Assembly (NCBI GenBank): GCA_003117195.1
Contig: BDSI01000009.1
Span: 744,001-808,000 of the forward strand
Reading direction: 5' to 3'
From: Eudorina sp. 2006-703-Eu-15
Taxonomy: Eukaryota; Chlorophyta; Chlorophyceae; Chlamydomonadales; Volvocaceae
Length of the DNA: 64,000 bases
This document shows, piece after piece, positions 12,591 to 25,800 of this stretch. Below the pieces are notes generated by a model that did not search any database, was not told where the DNA came from, and was given only the letters and a program-made list of their open reading frames with translations. Position 1 is the first letter of the stretch; every line of letters starts with the position of its first letter. A program made the translations under genes and the position numbers.

Positions 12591-13183
12591 TCCGCCAGCT
12601 GCGCTATCATTAAGAGGCCCGTCATCGATAGCCCGATAGCAAAAATTCAGCCATCAGCTTGATTCCAAGGGGGCAACCCAAAGGGTCCCTTCCGGTTCGT
12701 ACGGCAGGAGTCAAGCCCCGACCGATACCCCCGGCCTGACAGGTGGCTGGCCGCCCCGCCAGCCAGCCAGCCAGCCAGAGTGACCTGTGCGCTGCCTGCC
12801 AGCGGAACCAGGACAGGCTGGCCGGCCGGCCAGGTGCCCATACCTCACCACGCCTCGAGCAGCGGCATCATCCGGTGCATGATCGACTGCACGGGAGGCT
12901 CCGGGCCCTCTGCATGGTGGCCGAGATGGTGGCCGAGACGCTACTCCCCCAAACCCCACATGGCTGACCAAAGGGGCGAATATGGGGCCAGGTAAAGGAG
13001 CTCGCGCTGGGTATCCAACACCACGAACTTAAACCAGACGATGCTAGGTAAGGCGCGTCCTCGCGCACGTACATCAATCGTACGGCGCAGCGGGCTAAGA
13101 CAATACTTGCTCATTGTTCCACACATGCCGTTCATTTTAAGGGCAAAGGAAAGCACACCCGAATTGCCCAAACCCAGGCGTCG

Positions 13184-14098
13184 TTAAATATCCAGGACAG
13201 TCCGCGATTGGTTGACTGCGACCGCCACTGGCTGGGCCCAACCAACCACGTCCAGGTGCGAGCGGTTCCGCTGGCCAGGCAGAGTGGGCTCCGACTTGAC
13301 CGGTAACTGATCGATGGGGTTCTGCAAGGGGAGGTACAAGAGTTCGCAACTCATCGCACCATACGACCATAAGAGACGATGACAGTGTACTTGCAAACGG
13401 CCCGTACCGGGGTACGCGGGGTAGCAGATTTGCTTGACAGCAAAGCAAACATGGTACGCATTGCATCCCGCGACACACGAGCAGAACTTACGTCAAATTC
13501 AAGGAAGGCATCGGGTATCAGCTTGCCCTGCTTTTGGAGTGACCAGTCAGCCGAGTCGAAGTAGCGTCTGGTAGGCCTCTGCATCACCCACAATAACAGC
13601 CTCTTAGTGTGAGTTTTGAATAAAACTTGTCAACGCGCAAAACCTATCCAGTCTTCCATGTACGAGTTTGCTCACCTTCCCGAGCAAAGCGCGCTGCTTC
13701 AATTGCAGCCTTCCGTATTTTTCAACCAGAAGCTCCTCCTGGCGCGCCATGTCCAGTTCCATGTCCTGAAGTGCCAATAAGGCAACCAGTCAGTACAAGG
13801 CATCCTAACGCATGGCCCGACAAAGTACGGGGCAAGCTAATCAAGAAAATGCCATGAGTTACATTATGAAGACGTGCTGCAAGCTCTGCAGAAGGTGTCG
13901 GGAACATCACATCGGGTGAGAAAGGGACCCACAAGCTATAACCTCTAAAGCCAAATTCACTGAAGACGTCTGTGTTGCAGCAAGGTCTCCAACAGACAGC
14001 AGAAAACGTCAATTGCTCCTGCCACGTCAACCAAGAGACGCACGCACCGACGATGAGAAGGAAGAAGAGCACACGTCGTCCGCTGGCGGGCGCTGCAT
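13184..14098 (-). CDS. ENSA: Endosulfine/ARPP19 family PP2A inhibitor
   Basis: Small phosphoprotein which, in yeast, animals and by inference here, inhibits PP2A-B55 after phosphorylation by a Greatwall-type kinase. Four exons, 14098-14048, 13765-13676, 13578-13492 and 13321-13184 (TAA), all join in phase 0 at GTGCGT, GTGAGC and GTAAGT donors. They give 121 residues, the usual family size. The family core is clear: a helix EELLVEKYGRL (about residues 27-37), then RPTRRYFDSADWSLQKQG (about residues 48-65). The latter holds the FDSxDY-like motif with the phospho-acceptor Ser, here FDSADW with Trp instead of Tyr. The first 17 residues (MQRPPADD...SSS) are the least certain part; an alternative upstream reading gives a membrane-anchor-like ORF that I rejected. 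No exon exceeds 46 codons. Confidence 0.75.
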
Positions 14099-16307
14099 GG
14101 CGTCGTATGACCGTCTTTCTCCTTTTTGATGTGGGCACGGCGCAAGTCGCAAAGTTCACGGACTAGCAAGAGGCCTACTATGCGATTATGGGTATTGGTT
14201 ACAAATTGCTTGAAAATATACTTTACGTAGGAAGGTAAGAGTATAATTTGCTGCTGCTGAGTTGCGTTGGGTCTGGTTAGGGTTCAACCGTGGCAACCTT
14301 TTGAAGTACCGTTCTGTACGAGCTTGCCTATAGGACAGAAGGATCTACTGCCTCTCGTTCTCAAAGTGGTAAACTTTGAAAGGAGTGAACGTCGGTGCAC
14401 GGCAAGAACTCAGTTAAACGCGGTATAGGACACGGTATGACACGGTATGGCAGCTTCCGCGGCCTGCCGTTTGGGCCAACCTACCCAAATCAGGTCATCC
14501 GAGGCCAATGAATTCTTTGCCTTTAGACGCAATCCTTATTAACTGCACGACCATCATTCGCATCGGTCGCTCAGTTATCTTAAGGACCAAGTTTGAAGCG
14601 TGACAGTTTTCACAACTGCTATCTAATGGTTGTCAGCTTTCAATCGCCAATCACTTAACTGATTATTTTCAGCAGGGCATCATTACTCTTCTATCTGCAC
14701 GTTGTCCGGATATTCTGAGCTAGCTGCCAGCAGTAGAAGCAATGTTGGAGAATATCGTCGTGTCTGCTAATAATGAACTTCTGTCCAGTCGACGACTTCA
14801 CACACCACTCGATTGTGTGGTACAGGCGTCGACGCGGAAAGCGCATGCAGCAAAGCATAAGGGATTACGTACAACCGATCATGCAAGTTCATCAATACAT
14901 GACAAGTTGTTTGCAATGAGGTTGGCGCGAGTGATTGATTGAATAGCAGAACGGCGACGACAGGACGACTTCCTTGCTCACACCTATTGCCGGACACCGA
15001 TTCCCATCCATACGTTCTTTGCAGGCCATCACCCAAAGCGGTTACCGGCTTGACACGGAGCCTACCGTGGAGCCCTCAGGGTTTCCCCAACGCTCCTCGC
15101 TTGTCAGCGTGTTCGCTCACACATGCAAGACTGTACAAAGCAAGATTCGTTCATGCCTCAGTAGTCACCTAATCGCCCTATCCCTCGGCGACAAAGCGTC
15201 TGCCAGCAAAGCCCAGCAGCATTCCCTTGATGCTGCGAGAGGCTGCGAGGCTCATCTCCGGTACTGCCCATTCTCCAACCTCACCGATCCAATCAAACGC
15301 CTCGCCTGCGCCGCCCCAACCGTACCACCGAATACGCGGTGAGTTGGTCCCTGCGTCACGCAACTATCGCGGCCGCCACTCCTCTCAAATCACTGTCTCC
15401 ACAAATGCGTGGTACCAGCGCTCATGTCCGTAGCCGTCGGTGGCCCAACAAACCGCCGCGCGGACTACGACCGGCCTCAGGGAAGCAGCTGCCTCAACCC
15501 CGGGCGCCGCCCTGCCTCCTGCTCCTCGCCGTGAGAAAGCTGCACTACCACCCGGGCCCCGCGGTCTTCTGGAGAATATCAAGACAAAGTTCGTAAAACA
15601 GCCTTTTGTGGAGTCTGGCCACCGTCAACCCAGCCAGCAATTACTGCAAGGGTCACACGACGCAGATACGCCGATAATGATGTGTTTCTTGTCCGGTCGG
15701 TGTGTCCGTCGGGTGTGGGATGTGTTCCCTGCCGCCGCGGATGCCAACTGCGGTCTGAAACAATCTCGTCCCGTGATTTCATGCACCTGCCAACCACATC
15801 AATCATCTGCTTCGAGCCAAACTCCATGCATTCTCCAGGCTCTGCTACCCGCCCACTCACAAACTCTTCTTCACCACCTAATGCCCTTGGCAACTTGCCG
15901 AGATTGCGCCATGGTGACCATGGGCGGAGTTGCCTGTCAACGAGGTACACACTATGGGCCGGCAACGTCCGTCATTCCGATGGCAAGGCCCGCATATCCA
16001 CTGCGCTAATTCCATCCCACATTCTCACACCCTCCCCAACAAGAGCACTCCACGCTCTGTGTTTCCTGGCTTCCCCGGTCCGTAGCATCGAAGTAAGAGT
16101 CACCTGCAGAACCCATCCCTTTTAGCCCGCCTCAAACCCGGGCGGTGCAATTGTTAATGTTGTGGCTGTTTCGTTTGCAGCCGAGCGTCCGCCGACACCG
16201 ATGTTAACAACCTCATGCCACTAGATGCGGAGCTTTGAGGCCGCTTTGCCTTCCAGCGCCTCAGGCGCCTCAGTCGCTCAAGAAACGAGCCGCTTGCCCA
16301 CAGGCCT
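14099..16307. other. Intergenic region with weak, conflicting coding signals
   Basis: Between the endosulfine start and the helicase stop I find no recognisable gene. On the + strand a frame from 14974 ends at a GTGAGT donor (15339) and can be joined in phase to 15480, continuing open to 16009. On the minus strand 15579-15965 is open for 128 codons with a varied composition (DRQLRPWSPW ... MIDVVGRCMK). Neither matches a family and both cannot be real. One of them may be a decayed element. No TGTAA word is seen for the helicase. Confidence 0.35.
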
Positions 16308-19300
16308 TCACCATTGCGCCCAGCTGTCCCCACCCGCCGGATCGTCCAGCCGGCGGCCCTTCTCCGCTGGTCGTCCTGCAGCTCGCCGGCCTCCCTGTCG
16401 GCTGTCGCGGGCGCCCTCCGCATCCACCGACTCTGACCATCCGCCCCTGCTGCTCCCACCACGAGACGAGCGGCCCGTCCCTGCGCCCCGAGCCCAGTCC
16501 TCGTAACTGCTGCCCGCGGCGCCGCGATCACTGCCGCGCCGGGAGCTGCGGTCGGCGTACCGGTCGCCGCCGCCGCCGCCGCCACCACGGTCGAACCTGT
16601 CGTAGCTGCGACCCGCGCCACCATCCCGACTGCCATAAGATCCCCCATCCCGGCTGCGGAACGCCCGGTCCTCGCGGCCACCGCCGTAGCCACGGTCGCG
16701 GTCGCCGTACCGGTCACCGCTGCGACCACCACCCCAGCGGTCGGAGCGACCGCCGCGGTCGCTGCGACCACCGCCGCCACCACGACCACCCATCAGCGAG
16801 TCCACCTCCAGCGCAATGGACTTGGGCTTATCCAGCACCCAGCCACGCGCGCTGGCGACCGGCCCGCAGTGCGTAACCAGCAGCTGCGGCAAGACAAGGA
16901 ATGCAACGGCCGGATGCGGAAAATGAGACGCGTGCCGTCAAGAGGTGTGTGAGGCGCGGGGAGCTCAAGGCCTGGCGAGGTCTCACCTCCTTTCACTTTC
17001 AGTCCCTACGTGGTCTGGCTCGGTGTTCCCCCCGTGGACAGCGCCGTCATGTGAAGGGTAAAACACCGCATGGGGTTCTATAGACGCACTCGCACATACA
17101 CACACCGCGGTCCCATGCGGCACACACATCCGCCCACACGCATGGCGGCCAGCGGCAATAGCCGCCGTTGGATGCTAGTCCAACCCCCTGACAATCGCAT
17201 GGACTCATGACTGGAACAGGCGGCTCCCCCCTTTCTGTAGGCCCCACTCACCTCCGCGAGCTCAGTTGGCACGTCGAACGCCAGGCCCGCCAGGCCCGCC
17301 TCAGGCTCGCCCGCTTGGCCCTCCACCGCCCGGACGCGCCCCACCAGGCGGTCCACCTCAGACAGACTGCGCTGCGCGCCTGCCGGCGCGGCCGTAATAA
17401 GTTGCCGCAGCGCCGTGCTGAGCGACCGAATGCCGTCGACCACCATGCCTGCGGAGTCGCGACGTGTCAGCGCATCCATTGTGAAGATGAAACGAGCTTA
17501 GGGGGCCGTTATAAGCCCACGCCGACCATTGGTACACGAAGTGCTGGGGCAGAGGGCCGAGAGCAAGTGGCAAGGAAGAGCCACGATAGTTGCTTGCTCA
17601 CCGCGGTTCGTCAGCAGACGCAGCGTGACGAAGCCGAGCTCGTAGGTGAGCAGCGAACGCGGCTGCGGTACATTGCGGAAGCCCGCCAGCGCCGCCAGCG
17701 CCGCCGCCAATACTCGGGACGGCTGCTCCGACGACAGCAGCCTCTCAGCAGCAGGCACGAAGAACTCAACCACGTTGTTGTCCACCTGCGGTCGCAGGTT
17801 TATGAGGGTGGGTGGGTTGGCGTAGCTGTGTGCGGCTGCTGGGAGAGCGTGTTACGAGGGACCAACCGAAAACCAATTGCAACTACGCGGGATGGTGCAG
17901 TGCGCGCACGCAATAAAAAGCGCTGCTGACTCCTAATTCGCGCTGTTAATAATCCAAACGCAGGCCCGTTCACTGCTTGACATGCCGCACCTTATCGAGC
18001 TTGCCCAGCACGGAGCGCGAGGCCGTGCGCATGACGTCGGCTGGGTCGGGTGCGCCCACCAGCTCGGCGTTGGTGACCTTGGTGGCGCGCAGGATGAGGC
18101 CCAGCGACCTGGCCTCGCGCTCCGTGAACAGCACCACAGCCGTCCCCGTCTTGCCGGCACGGCCCGTGCGTCCCGAACGATGCAGGAACGCCTCATTGTC
18201 CTGCAGTGGTGATGCGTGCAGCATGCCGTGTGAGCTCAAACAAACGGTAACGCCCTGCTACCAGCCACGTACTCTCATCCCGCAGTCACATTCCTTGACG
18301 CTTACTCGCCATACCTTGCTTCCCCATATACCCACGGTCCTTTATCTCAAATTCACACTTCACTTCAAGTAGTCTTTTCAAACCAAACCAACGCACGCAC
18401 CTGTGGCACGTCGAAATGCACCACGAGATCGACCGAAGGGATGTCCAGACCGCGCGCCGCCACGTCCGTGGCCACCAGGCAGTTATACTTGCCGTCGCGG
18501 AACAGCGCCAAAGCCTGAACGAAGTGCGCAGGTTTGCGGAGGGCGGATACATTGTAACAAGGAAAGCCAGGCCCAAGGCCGTGCAACGAAAGGAGGGTGC
18601 GCCGCGCGGCGATCTGCGAGTGCGGTGCTTCCAGATTACGGAGGCGCGACACGCATTTGTAGCACAACACAAAAACGAGATCGGACGTAATCGGATGGTG
18701 CCGGGGCATACATTCACCCGGGACATAGCTGTCAATGATCCCCTCGCCGAACGCCTGGGCCCGTCCACATCTCAACAAACCCGTGCATCTCCAGACGACT
18801 GTGTGACAACGCTATGGATTTGACGTCGCGCCACCCACCTTCTCGCGCTGCGCTTGGCTGATATCGCCGTGCAGCGCGTCGCAGCTGGCAAACTCGTTGA
18901 CCGCCATGTTGACTTCGTCGGCCTTGGCCTTGGTGTTGACGAAAATGATGGCCTTGCCGCCACCCGCCGTGTTGCCGTACATGGCCAACAGGCCCTGCAG
19001 CGCCGAGACCTTCAGGGGCCCCTCCACCTGTGTTAACATTGTGCATTACGGCAGCGACAATGGCAGCAGCGTGAGCGGCAGCGGTCCACAGGCCGGGAGA
19101 TCTCGACAAGACACTATACGACGGCAAAACACAACATGAACAAGCTGTGCCTCCTCCTCGCCGACCCGCTGACGCCCAGCACGCACCTGCTGCACCAGCA
19201 ACCGAATCGTGTCTGCCAGCTTGCCGGTGTTCTCCTCGCCGACCAGGTCAATCGTCAGAGGGTTGTTCTGGTACCTGCACGCGCCATGGTTTTGTGTGGG

Positions 19301-22300
19301 GGGTGCTTCACAGGCATACAGAACAGGGGTGCATGACCTGCAATGGGCCGAGTAGCGCCCAAAAAGTAGCCCGTATGTATACATAAAACACCCATTGCCC
19401 GACTCATATACAGTAAATAAAAGGGCTGCTGTTCGGAAGAACGCCGTCGATTTGGCGCGCTGTAGCGCGCTGCGGCGTATGTGGTGTGTGTGTTGCGACG
19501 CCTGGAGAACACAACACCTTGCGCAGCCAATCACGGCTCGACGGTCACTACGTGCTCGATACACATAATCCAAACGATGGGCAATAAAAATACAACGCCT
19601 GGTCGCGCTGGCCACCCCCTCCCACACGTACCTCTTGGCGACCGACTTGACCCATTTGGGCAGCGTGGCAGAGAACAGCAGCGTCTGGCGTTCCTTGTCC
19701 GTGGGGATGGACCCCAGGATGCGCTCCATGTCCTGCTCGAAGCCCATGTCCAACATGCTGTCGGCCTCATCCAGGACCGCGTACCGGATCTGAAGAATTC
19801 CCGGCGGTAAGACACAGCAAGGTTAGCAGGGCAATAAGGAATAGTTTGATGTCTTGTTGACGGACGTAGGGAGGCGCCAACGGCGCTGCGGCCGTTGATT
19901 ATCCCTCGTCACGTATCCACTTATGGCCCGTCTCTGACAAACGGGGCCGCCGCTGGCCCGCGTTGGCTGTTCCCCTTCCTTCCTGTCCACGCTTGCCGCG
20001 AGGCTCCCGCGCCGCCGATGCGGCCCTCTCCCTTCTGCGCATCCCCCAGGCTCGTTACATTGGTCTGCATTGAAACCCTCTTCTCCAGTTCCACCTCCTG
20101 CGAGCATCAACTTCCCGAACTTCCCACCTCCCGCGTTCTTCGCTCACCTGGTCCAGCTTCAGAGCTCCCCGCTCCAGCAAGTCAATGATGCGGCCAGGAG
20201 TGCCCACCACCACGTCCACACCGCGCTCCAAGGAGCCCATCTGGACAGGGAGCACAAGAGCAGCGACACAACCCCATCTGAGGAACCGGCATGCCCAATG
20301 GCACCAGGGTGTCATTGCCGTCAGTGGTCATGCATGGTCAAGCGACTGCGCCCGCGAACCTTCGCCCACCATCCCGCGCCGTTCGCCATGCGGGTCGGCC
20401 CGGCCGCCGCCATCCGCAAGCAAAACGCAGCATGGACCTCAAGTGACCCCCCTCTCCTAGCCTTGACCGTGTTTTGCAAGGCACGTGTCCCAAACCCCCA
20501 CTCCCCTCCCAGCAGGCAGCAGCCACATACCTGCGGGCCAATGGACACGCCGCCGTAGAAGCTGTCGACCTTCAGGGAGGGGCACACCGACTCGAACTCA
20601 CGGGACACCTGGTTCGCCAGCTCACGAGTGGGGGCCAGGACCAGGCAGCGAGGCGCGCGGCCCTTGCGCGGGCGCGACTGGCGGTTCTCCTGCGAAAGCG
20701 GCGGAGAGGACGTTGATGATGTAAGACATAGCGAGAGTGAAGGAACTCGAGACACCGGATTCCTTCGGAGTTTAGCTGTCAGGCGGTGGTGGTGGTGGCG
20801 GTGAACAGTCGTCAAGATTGGTGATCTGGGTCGGTGGAATTTGTATTGACACGGGCCCGCGTGTACTGGGGTGTGTCGCAAATAAGAGCGCCCTGCGCGC
20901 GCATGTTGGCTGGAACCCGAGATTCGTTTCCGTGCAGCACTCAGCGTTTCAGACACCACGGGCCGGCGACACGACATAAGTGTCCAGCCCACCCTTGGTC
21001 CCGCGCACTAATGTGCTTATGGAACCTGCGTGAACGCCTTTCTGGTTTAGCATGGTCCGGCCCAGCGCCTCTGCCGACCCTCTGAGTCAACCATAAACCC
21101 ATTTCAACAACAGTACCCCGCAGGCTCTGACCCTCGGTCCAACGGCACTGTAGGTGTGAACCCAAACTTCTGGTCGAAGCACCAGCTCTCGCCCATTCCA
21201 CAGTGGGATCTTATCAGCTGCGGTTGCACTCAAGAGAACACACCTCGCCTATCCCCACTATCGGGCCCAACCCATCTTCCGCGACCCTTCAAGGCGACGA
21301 TATAAACTGTGATGCTGCCGCAACCCCACCTCGAGCAGGTTCTCAATCACTGGCAGCGCAAACGCCAGCGTCTTCCCGGAGCCGGTCTTGGCGCGGCAAA
21401 CCACATCGCGGCCGCTCATGATGGGCTCAAGTACCTGCAGACGTGCGTGTCCAATACCCACACGTCGAAGCAGGGTGAGAGGCCGATCCAAGGACTCGGC
21501 AGAGGTCAGCGCTGAGCCTCGGATGCGATGCGAGGACATATCAAGGCGTGTCCGCATCATCAACATTCTAACGAGACAGAATATGTGGACATATGTGGAC
21601 AGGATAAGCAATCTTATCAGTTCAAACAAACCCAACTTCGCCCTGAAAGCACCTACCTGCGCTTGCACCGGGAAGAGGCTGAAGATGCCCCTGGCGGCTA
21701 GCGCGTCCATCGTCTCGGCGCACAGTCCCAGGTTGGCAATCTACGGCAGTTCAGTGAGCACAGGTGGAGGGAAAGCTCGAAGAACTAGTGGTGTGCGATT
21801 TGGGCGGGGGGGATAGAATGCGCAGGGGCGCGCTCATACACACAACCCGTAAACACAACCCGTACTGTTGTCCAAACGGTTGACCCATGTCTCAAGTTTA
21901 TTTCGAACCCACCAGCAGAGACTCGTCAATCTCCTTCTCCTGCTCGGACACCACACCCTCCTCATCCTCCAGCAGCTCGTCCTCGTCGTCGAGCAGGGAG
22001 CTGAAGCTCGTCTCCATATCCGTTGCCTTCGCACAATAAATAAAGAACGAGTCAATCAGCAATGCTACGCAACAGCACGTGCAAATAGTTTGTGGTTGAC
22101 GCATCCTTGTAACGATAAATGTTAGCTTGCTCGCTGTTCCACCTGTGCGTATATGTCATCGCAAACCGTCATACAAGTTTTGCTTGTAAATGTAGTGCTA
22201 AGCAAGGAAAACCAACGTTCCGCCGCCAGACTTGTATTAGGGCCACAACAGACAGGCTGACCGAAAATTCAACGACCCGAACAAATACAGTATCGCAAGC

Positions 22301-22463
22301 TCAAGTTCCCATTGAAGAACCAACTTACAATTGCGCGGTTCGGGAGCCTTCGAGACGCCGAGACGCGAACACCACAAAGTGGGCGGACAGGGGCCACCAC
22401 CCGCTGAACGCTGAAGCTGCGATGGCCTGAAGCCAAAGCATGTTGCAGTCTTGTCAGAATCAT
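16308..22463 (-). CDS. Organelle-type DEAD-box RNA helicase with GUCT domain
   Basis: ATP-dependent RNA helicase of 801 residues. Exons: 22463-22329, 22026-21913, 21740-21657, 21434-21330, 20689-20531, 20240-20148, 19789-19632, 19274-19187, 19027-18839, 18514-18401, 18200-17991, 17785-17602, 17448-17252, 16883-16308 (TGA); all phases match. Residues 1-45 are Arg/Ser-rich without acidic residues, like a plastid or mitochondrial transit peptide. Then come an acidic stretch, the Q motif (GIFSLFPVQ), [40 protein letters not shown] and [15 protein letters not shown]-like region follows and ends in ARGWVLDKP. The tail, about 170 residues, is Gly/Arg/Ser/Asp-rich ([12 protein letters not shown] type), an RNA-binding feature. 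The relatives are plant RH3 (chloroplast intron splicing, ribosome assembly), mitochondrial RH9/RH53 and nucleolar RH7/DDX21; the transit-like start favours an organelle. Plastid or mitochondrion cannot be decided here. Confidence 0.88.
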
Positions 22464-22878
22464 GTTGGGATAGGTTGCTGCTTGAGCGGGGCTGTTCGGA
22501 GTCCGCGACGGCCGTTCCGGGCGGTAATCCGCCGACGACCTACACGAACGTCTACAGTTGAGGATAGACAGAACAATAAAGTGTCTGTCAAAAAGTAAGC
22601 AAAGTGTATGGGAGAAACGACCGGGCGTGGCTTAATTTGCCTAGAAGGTGGTTGAAAGTACGACGGGCTGACAAAGTCGCCTAAACCAAGATACGGAAGC
22701 TCAAAATTCAGTTGTAGGATTTTCGTTATTATTTAACGTAGATGACGAGATGATTTTGTGGGAATTGGAATGCTGATAAGCAAAGTTGCTTCGCGTGTCA
22801 GGGGCGGATTGACACAAACATGACAACTTCGATGTGTAATCGAAAGAGGGCAAACTATTAAGTGCCTGTGTTGAAGGA
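22464..22878. promoter_or_regulatory. Shared divergent promoter region
   Basis: These 415 bp separate the start codons of the helicase (minus) and the ABC transporter (plus), so both 5'UTRs and promoters must lie here. The sequence is AT-richer than its surroundings and has no open frame of note. I do not see a convincing TATA box. Confidence 0.6.
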
Positions 22879-25800
22879 ATGCTGGCAGGCAGCTGTGTGG
22901 CGGCCGTATTAGGCGGGGGCTTGTGGCAGAGCGCAATACCGAGCGTGCTAACACACGGAGGGAGACATGTGAGTTCGAACCTGACCGTTCACGCACGCTG
23001 CTTGGCGCTGGCCCGCGCAGCTGCTGCTCGGAAATTTGGCTCTCAGAACGGTGTGAGCCTGAAGCGTCATCCGGAGCCCACATCCCGCTCGTCAACAATC
23101 CTGCATCCACCCGAGCGTGTCGTGTCTGGTCCCCCGCAGATCGCTGCTCTGCAGCTGGCTGCACCCACCAGACCGGCAGCACAGTTCACGGAACCCCCCG
23201 TGTCAGGATCCCAAGCCTCGAGCGCATTGACAGCAGCCCCACACGCCCTTGAGGGCATCAACGCGAACTGGATCGCCCCCTTGGACCTCACGGTGACCGG
23301 AGATTCGCTCCCTCGCTGCGCCACCGCAAGCGCCCCCAGCAGCCTGGCTGGCCCTTGTAACAGCAGCGGCGGCCATACCACCAGCTGCACCTGCTGCTCC
23401 GAAACCAGCACCGCCGGCACTGCGCTCCTGGGGCCTTGGCGCAGCGCCCGCGTGGATCACTCCGGCCTCCCCCACGAGACCGCAACCACCAGCCGCTGGC
23501 ACGGTCCCATGCCCGCCCGGGGCCGCCACCGCCACCTCTCCCCCTTCCTGCCGGAACCCAGCCCCTACCATAATGGTCATCAGGCCCGGCACCACCTCGC
23601 AGGCTGGCAGGGACCGAACTCGGAGCATTCGGTCCGAACTTCGGCTGCTCACGCCTCGAGGTGGGGACCGGTGGGGGCCACCTCGAGTTGGACGTCCGTG
23701 CAGCCGGCGACGGCCGAGGACCACGGAGTGGATGCGGACAGCTTTCGGAGGGCCGCACCCTCGGCCGGGGCTGGGGAGCGGGGGAACGGGGTTGGCGGTG
23801 CGGCAGCAGCAGCAGACCTTCCAGGTGCCGGTCCTGGTGGCTTCGCGGGGTGGGTCGCCCGGCTCATACCAGGCCGCCCGAGCCAGCCGCTGCTGCCACC
23901 CGGCGGATTCCGCGGGCTGGCCAGCAGCGCGGGCAACCCAGCGGGCGGGGCCGTTTCGTCTTCGGGCCCTGCAGCACAGTCGGCGGCCGCGGGAACGGGG
24001 TCTTCCTCGGCAGCGCCTTTAGGGTCTCGGCATGCGTCTTCGCCACCCGCCTCGTCATCTGGAGCGGGGACAGCCGGGGCCGCCGCCCCTTCTGAGCAGT
24101 TCACGTCCCTGGAGGCGGCGGCTGAGCGGCTGACTGATGCTCAGATCCTGCAGCGGCTGATGGGCTACCTCTGGCCGAGGGGTGCGTGGGGGCCCGTGTG
24201 GGAGGTGGAGTGAGGGGCGGGGCGCTGCGCTGTGTGCCAGGCTGCGTGGGCGGGTGGGTCTTTGACCTGGTTGCAACACGGTTGGTTGCGGGTTGTAGCG
24301 AGTAATCCGGGCTGCGCCGGGGCAACCGAGGGATGGCGGCGCAATGGTGAGACCGGGTCCCGCCGGGCAGGAGGCCAATCGTTTACCTGCCGCCGCGCCT
24401 TGCCCACCAGCTTCTCGCTGGCTCCTCAACAAAATAAAAGCCGACGGTCCCGAAGCCCCTGTGTGCATGCGGTGTAATGGGAGTGCCGCTGCTTCTTTCC
24501 AGTAGCCGGTGTCCTTGAAGGTTGCGGTCGCCCTCCCCCGGCCGCGTGCGCGCGCCGACCCGTCGCGCGGGCTCGGCCCCGCAGACAACCCCGAGTTCAA
24601 GCGGCGGGTGATGGCAGCCACTGTGCTGCTGGTCACCGCCAAGCTTCTCAACATCAACGTCCCCATATTCCTGAAGATGGCGGTGGACGCCCTGACCAAC
24701 GCCGTGGCGGCATCAGCGGCGGCCGGGGCGGCGGGCGTCACCGCGGCGGCGGCGCCGGCGGCGGCGGCAGCACCCACGGTGATGCTGTACGGCATGGCGA
24801 TGGGGCCGATCGCGCTGCTGCTGGGCTGGGGCGCGGCGCGCGGCGGCATGGCCTTCTGTAACGAGATGCGAAACATCGTGTTCGCCAAGGTGGGGTGTCG
24901 GGTCCGTATCTTCCCAGTTCCCACGCAGGAGGAAGAGGGCGCGGGAGGCACAGCCTTACAAGGGACGGGGTCTTTTGGCCAACATCCGCATTTGCCTCGT
25001 CGCGATTCGTCTTATGTGTCTTTGCGCCCCTCTCTCCAGCCGTGTCTACTGGACCGGCGCGGGCCTCGTCAAGGCGAGTAGAGCTCATCCCTCAGGCCGT
25101 TCACTTGCTGTGCACTCCCCCGGGTTTGACCTCGCAGGTCCTCACTCGCTCGCTTTGCGCGCCACCCTCCATCCCTCCTGCCCTCCACCCCCGCACCTCT
25201 CCTCCCCTCACTTCTCGTTCATTATCAAACCTTGCTTGCTGGTGAACGCAACCGTCCTCACACAATCTTTGCTCTGGCAGCATGACAATCCACGCGGCAT
25301 TTTTGTATCTGCCCGTTTCACATGTCCTCCTTGGCCCCCTCCCCGCATCCTTCTCCTGCCCTGCCCTGTCCTGCCCCTGCCGCGATCCCTGCCCCGGTCC
25401 CCGCAGGTGTCCCAGGGCACCATCCGGCGAGTGGCCCGCGAGGTGTTCGCCCACCTGCACACCCTGGACCTCGCCTTCCACCTGTCCAAGCAGACGGGCA
25501 GCCTGGCGCGGGTGGTGGACCGGGGCACACGGGGAATCAACTTCATCTTGTCCAGCATGGTGAGCAGCCCGTCAGCCCATCAGTCCATCAGCCCGGCCGA
25601 GTGACAGTGCAAGGGGGACGTGGGACTCCGTCGGTCCGTCTGTCGATCGTTCCTGTGCTGCTGCGCGCCTCACACCCTGGCTCGAGCCCGGTGGGGCCTG
25701 TAGCCGGGGCCTGTTGCTGGAGAGGGTGCGCGGAGCCGCGTGTGTGGGCCTCCCCCCGTGCCCTGGGCACCCAGGCGCCGCCACCAACCCTTCCCCTTCC

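Noticed and set aside
13722..14159. 145-codon minus frame starting MNFATCAVPTSKRR with a hydrophobic stretch like a signal anchor
   Set aside because: The true endosulfine exon 1 (14098-14048) with a GTGCGT donor and exon 2 lie inside it in other frames and join in phase; the hydrophobic part would fall in an intron.
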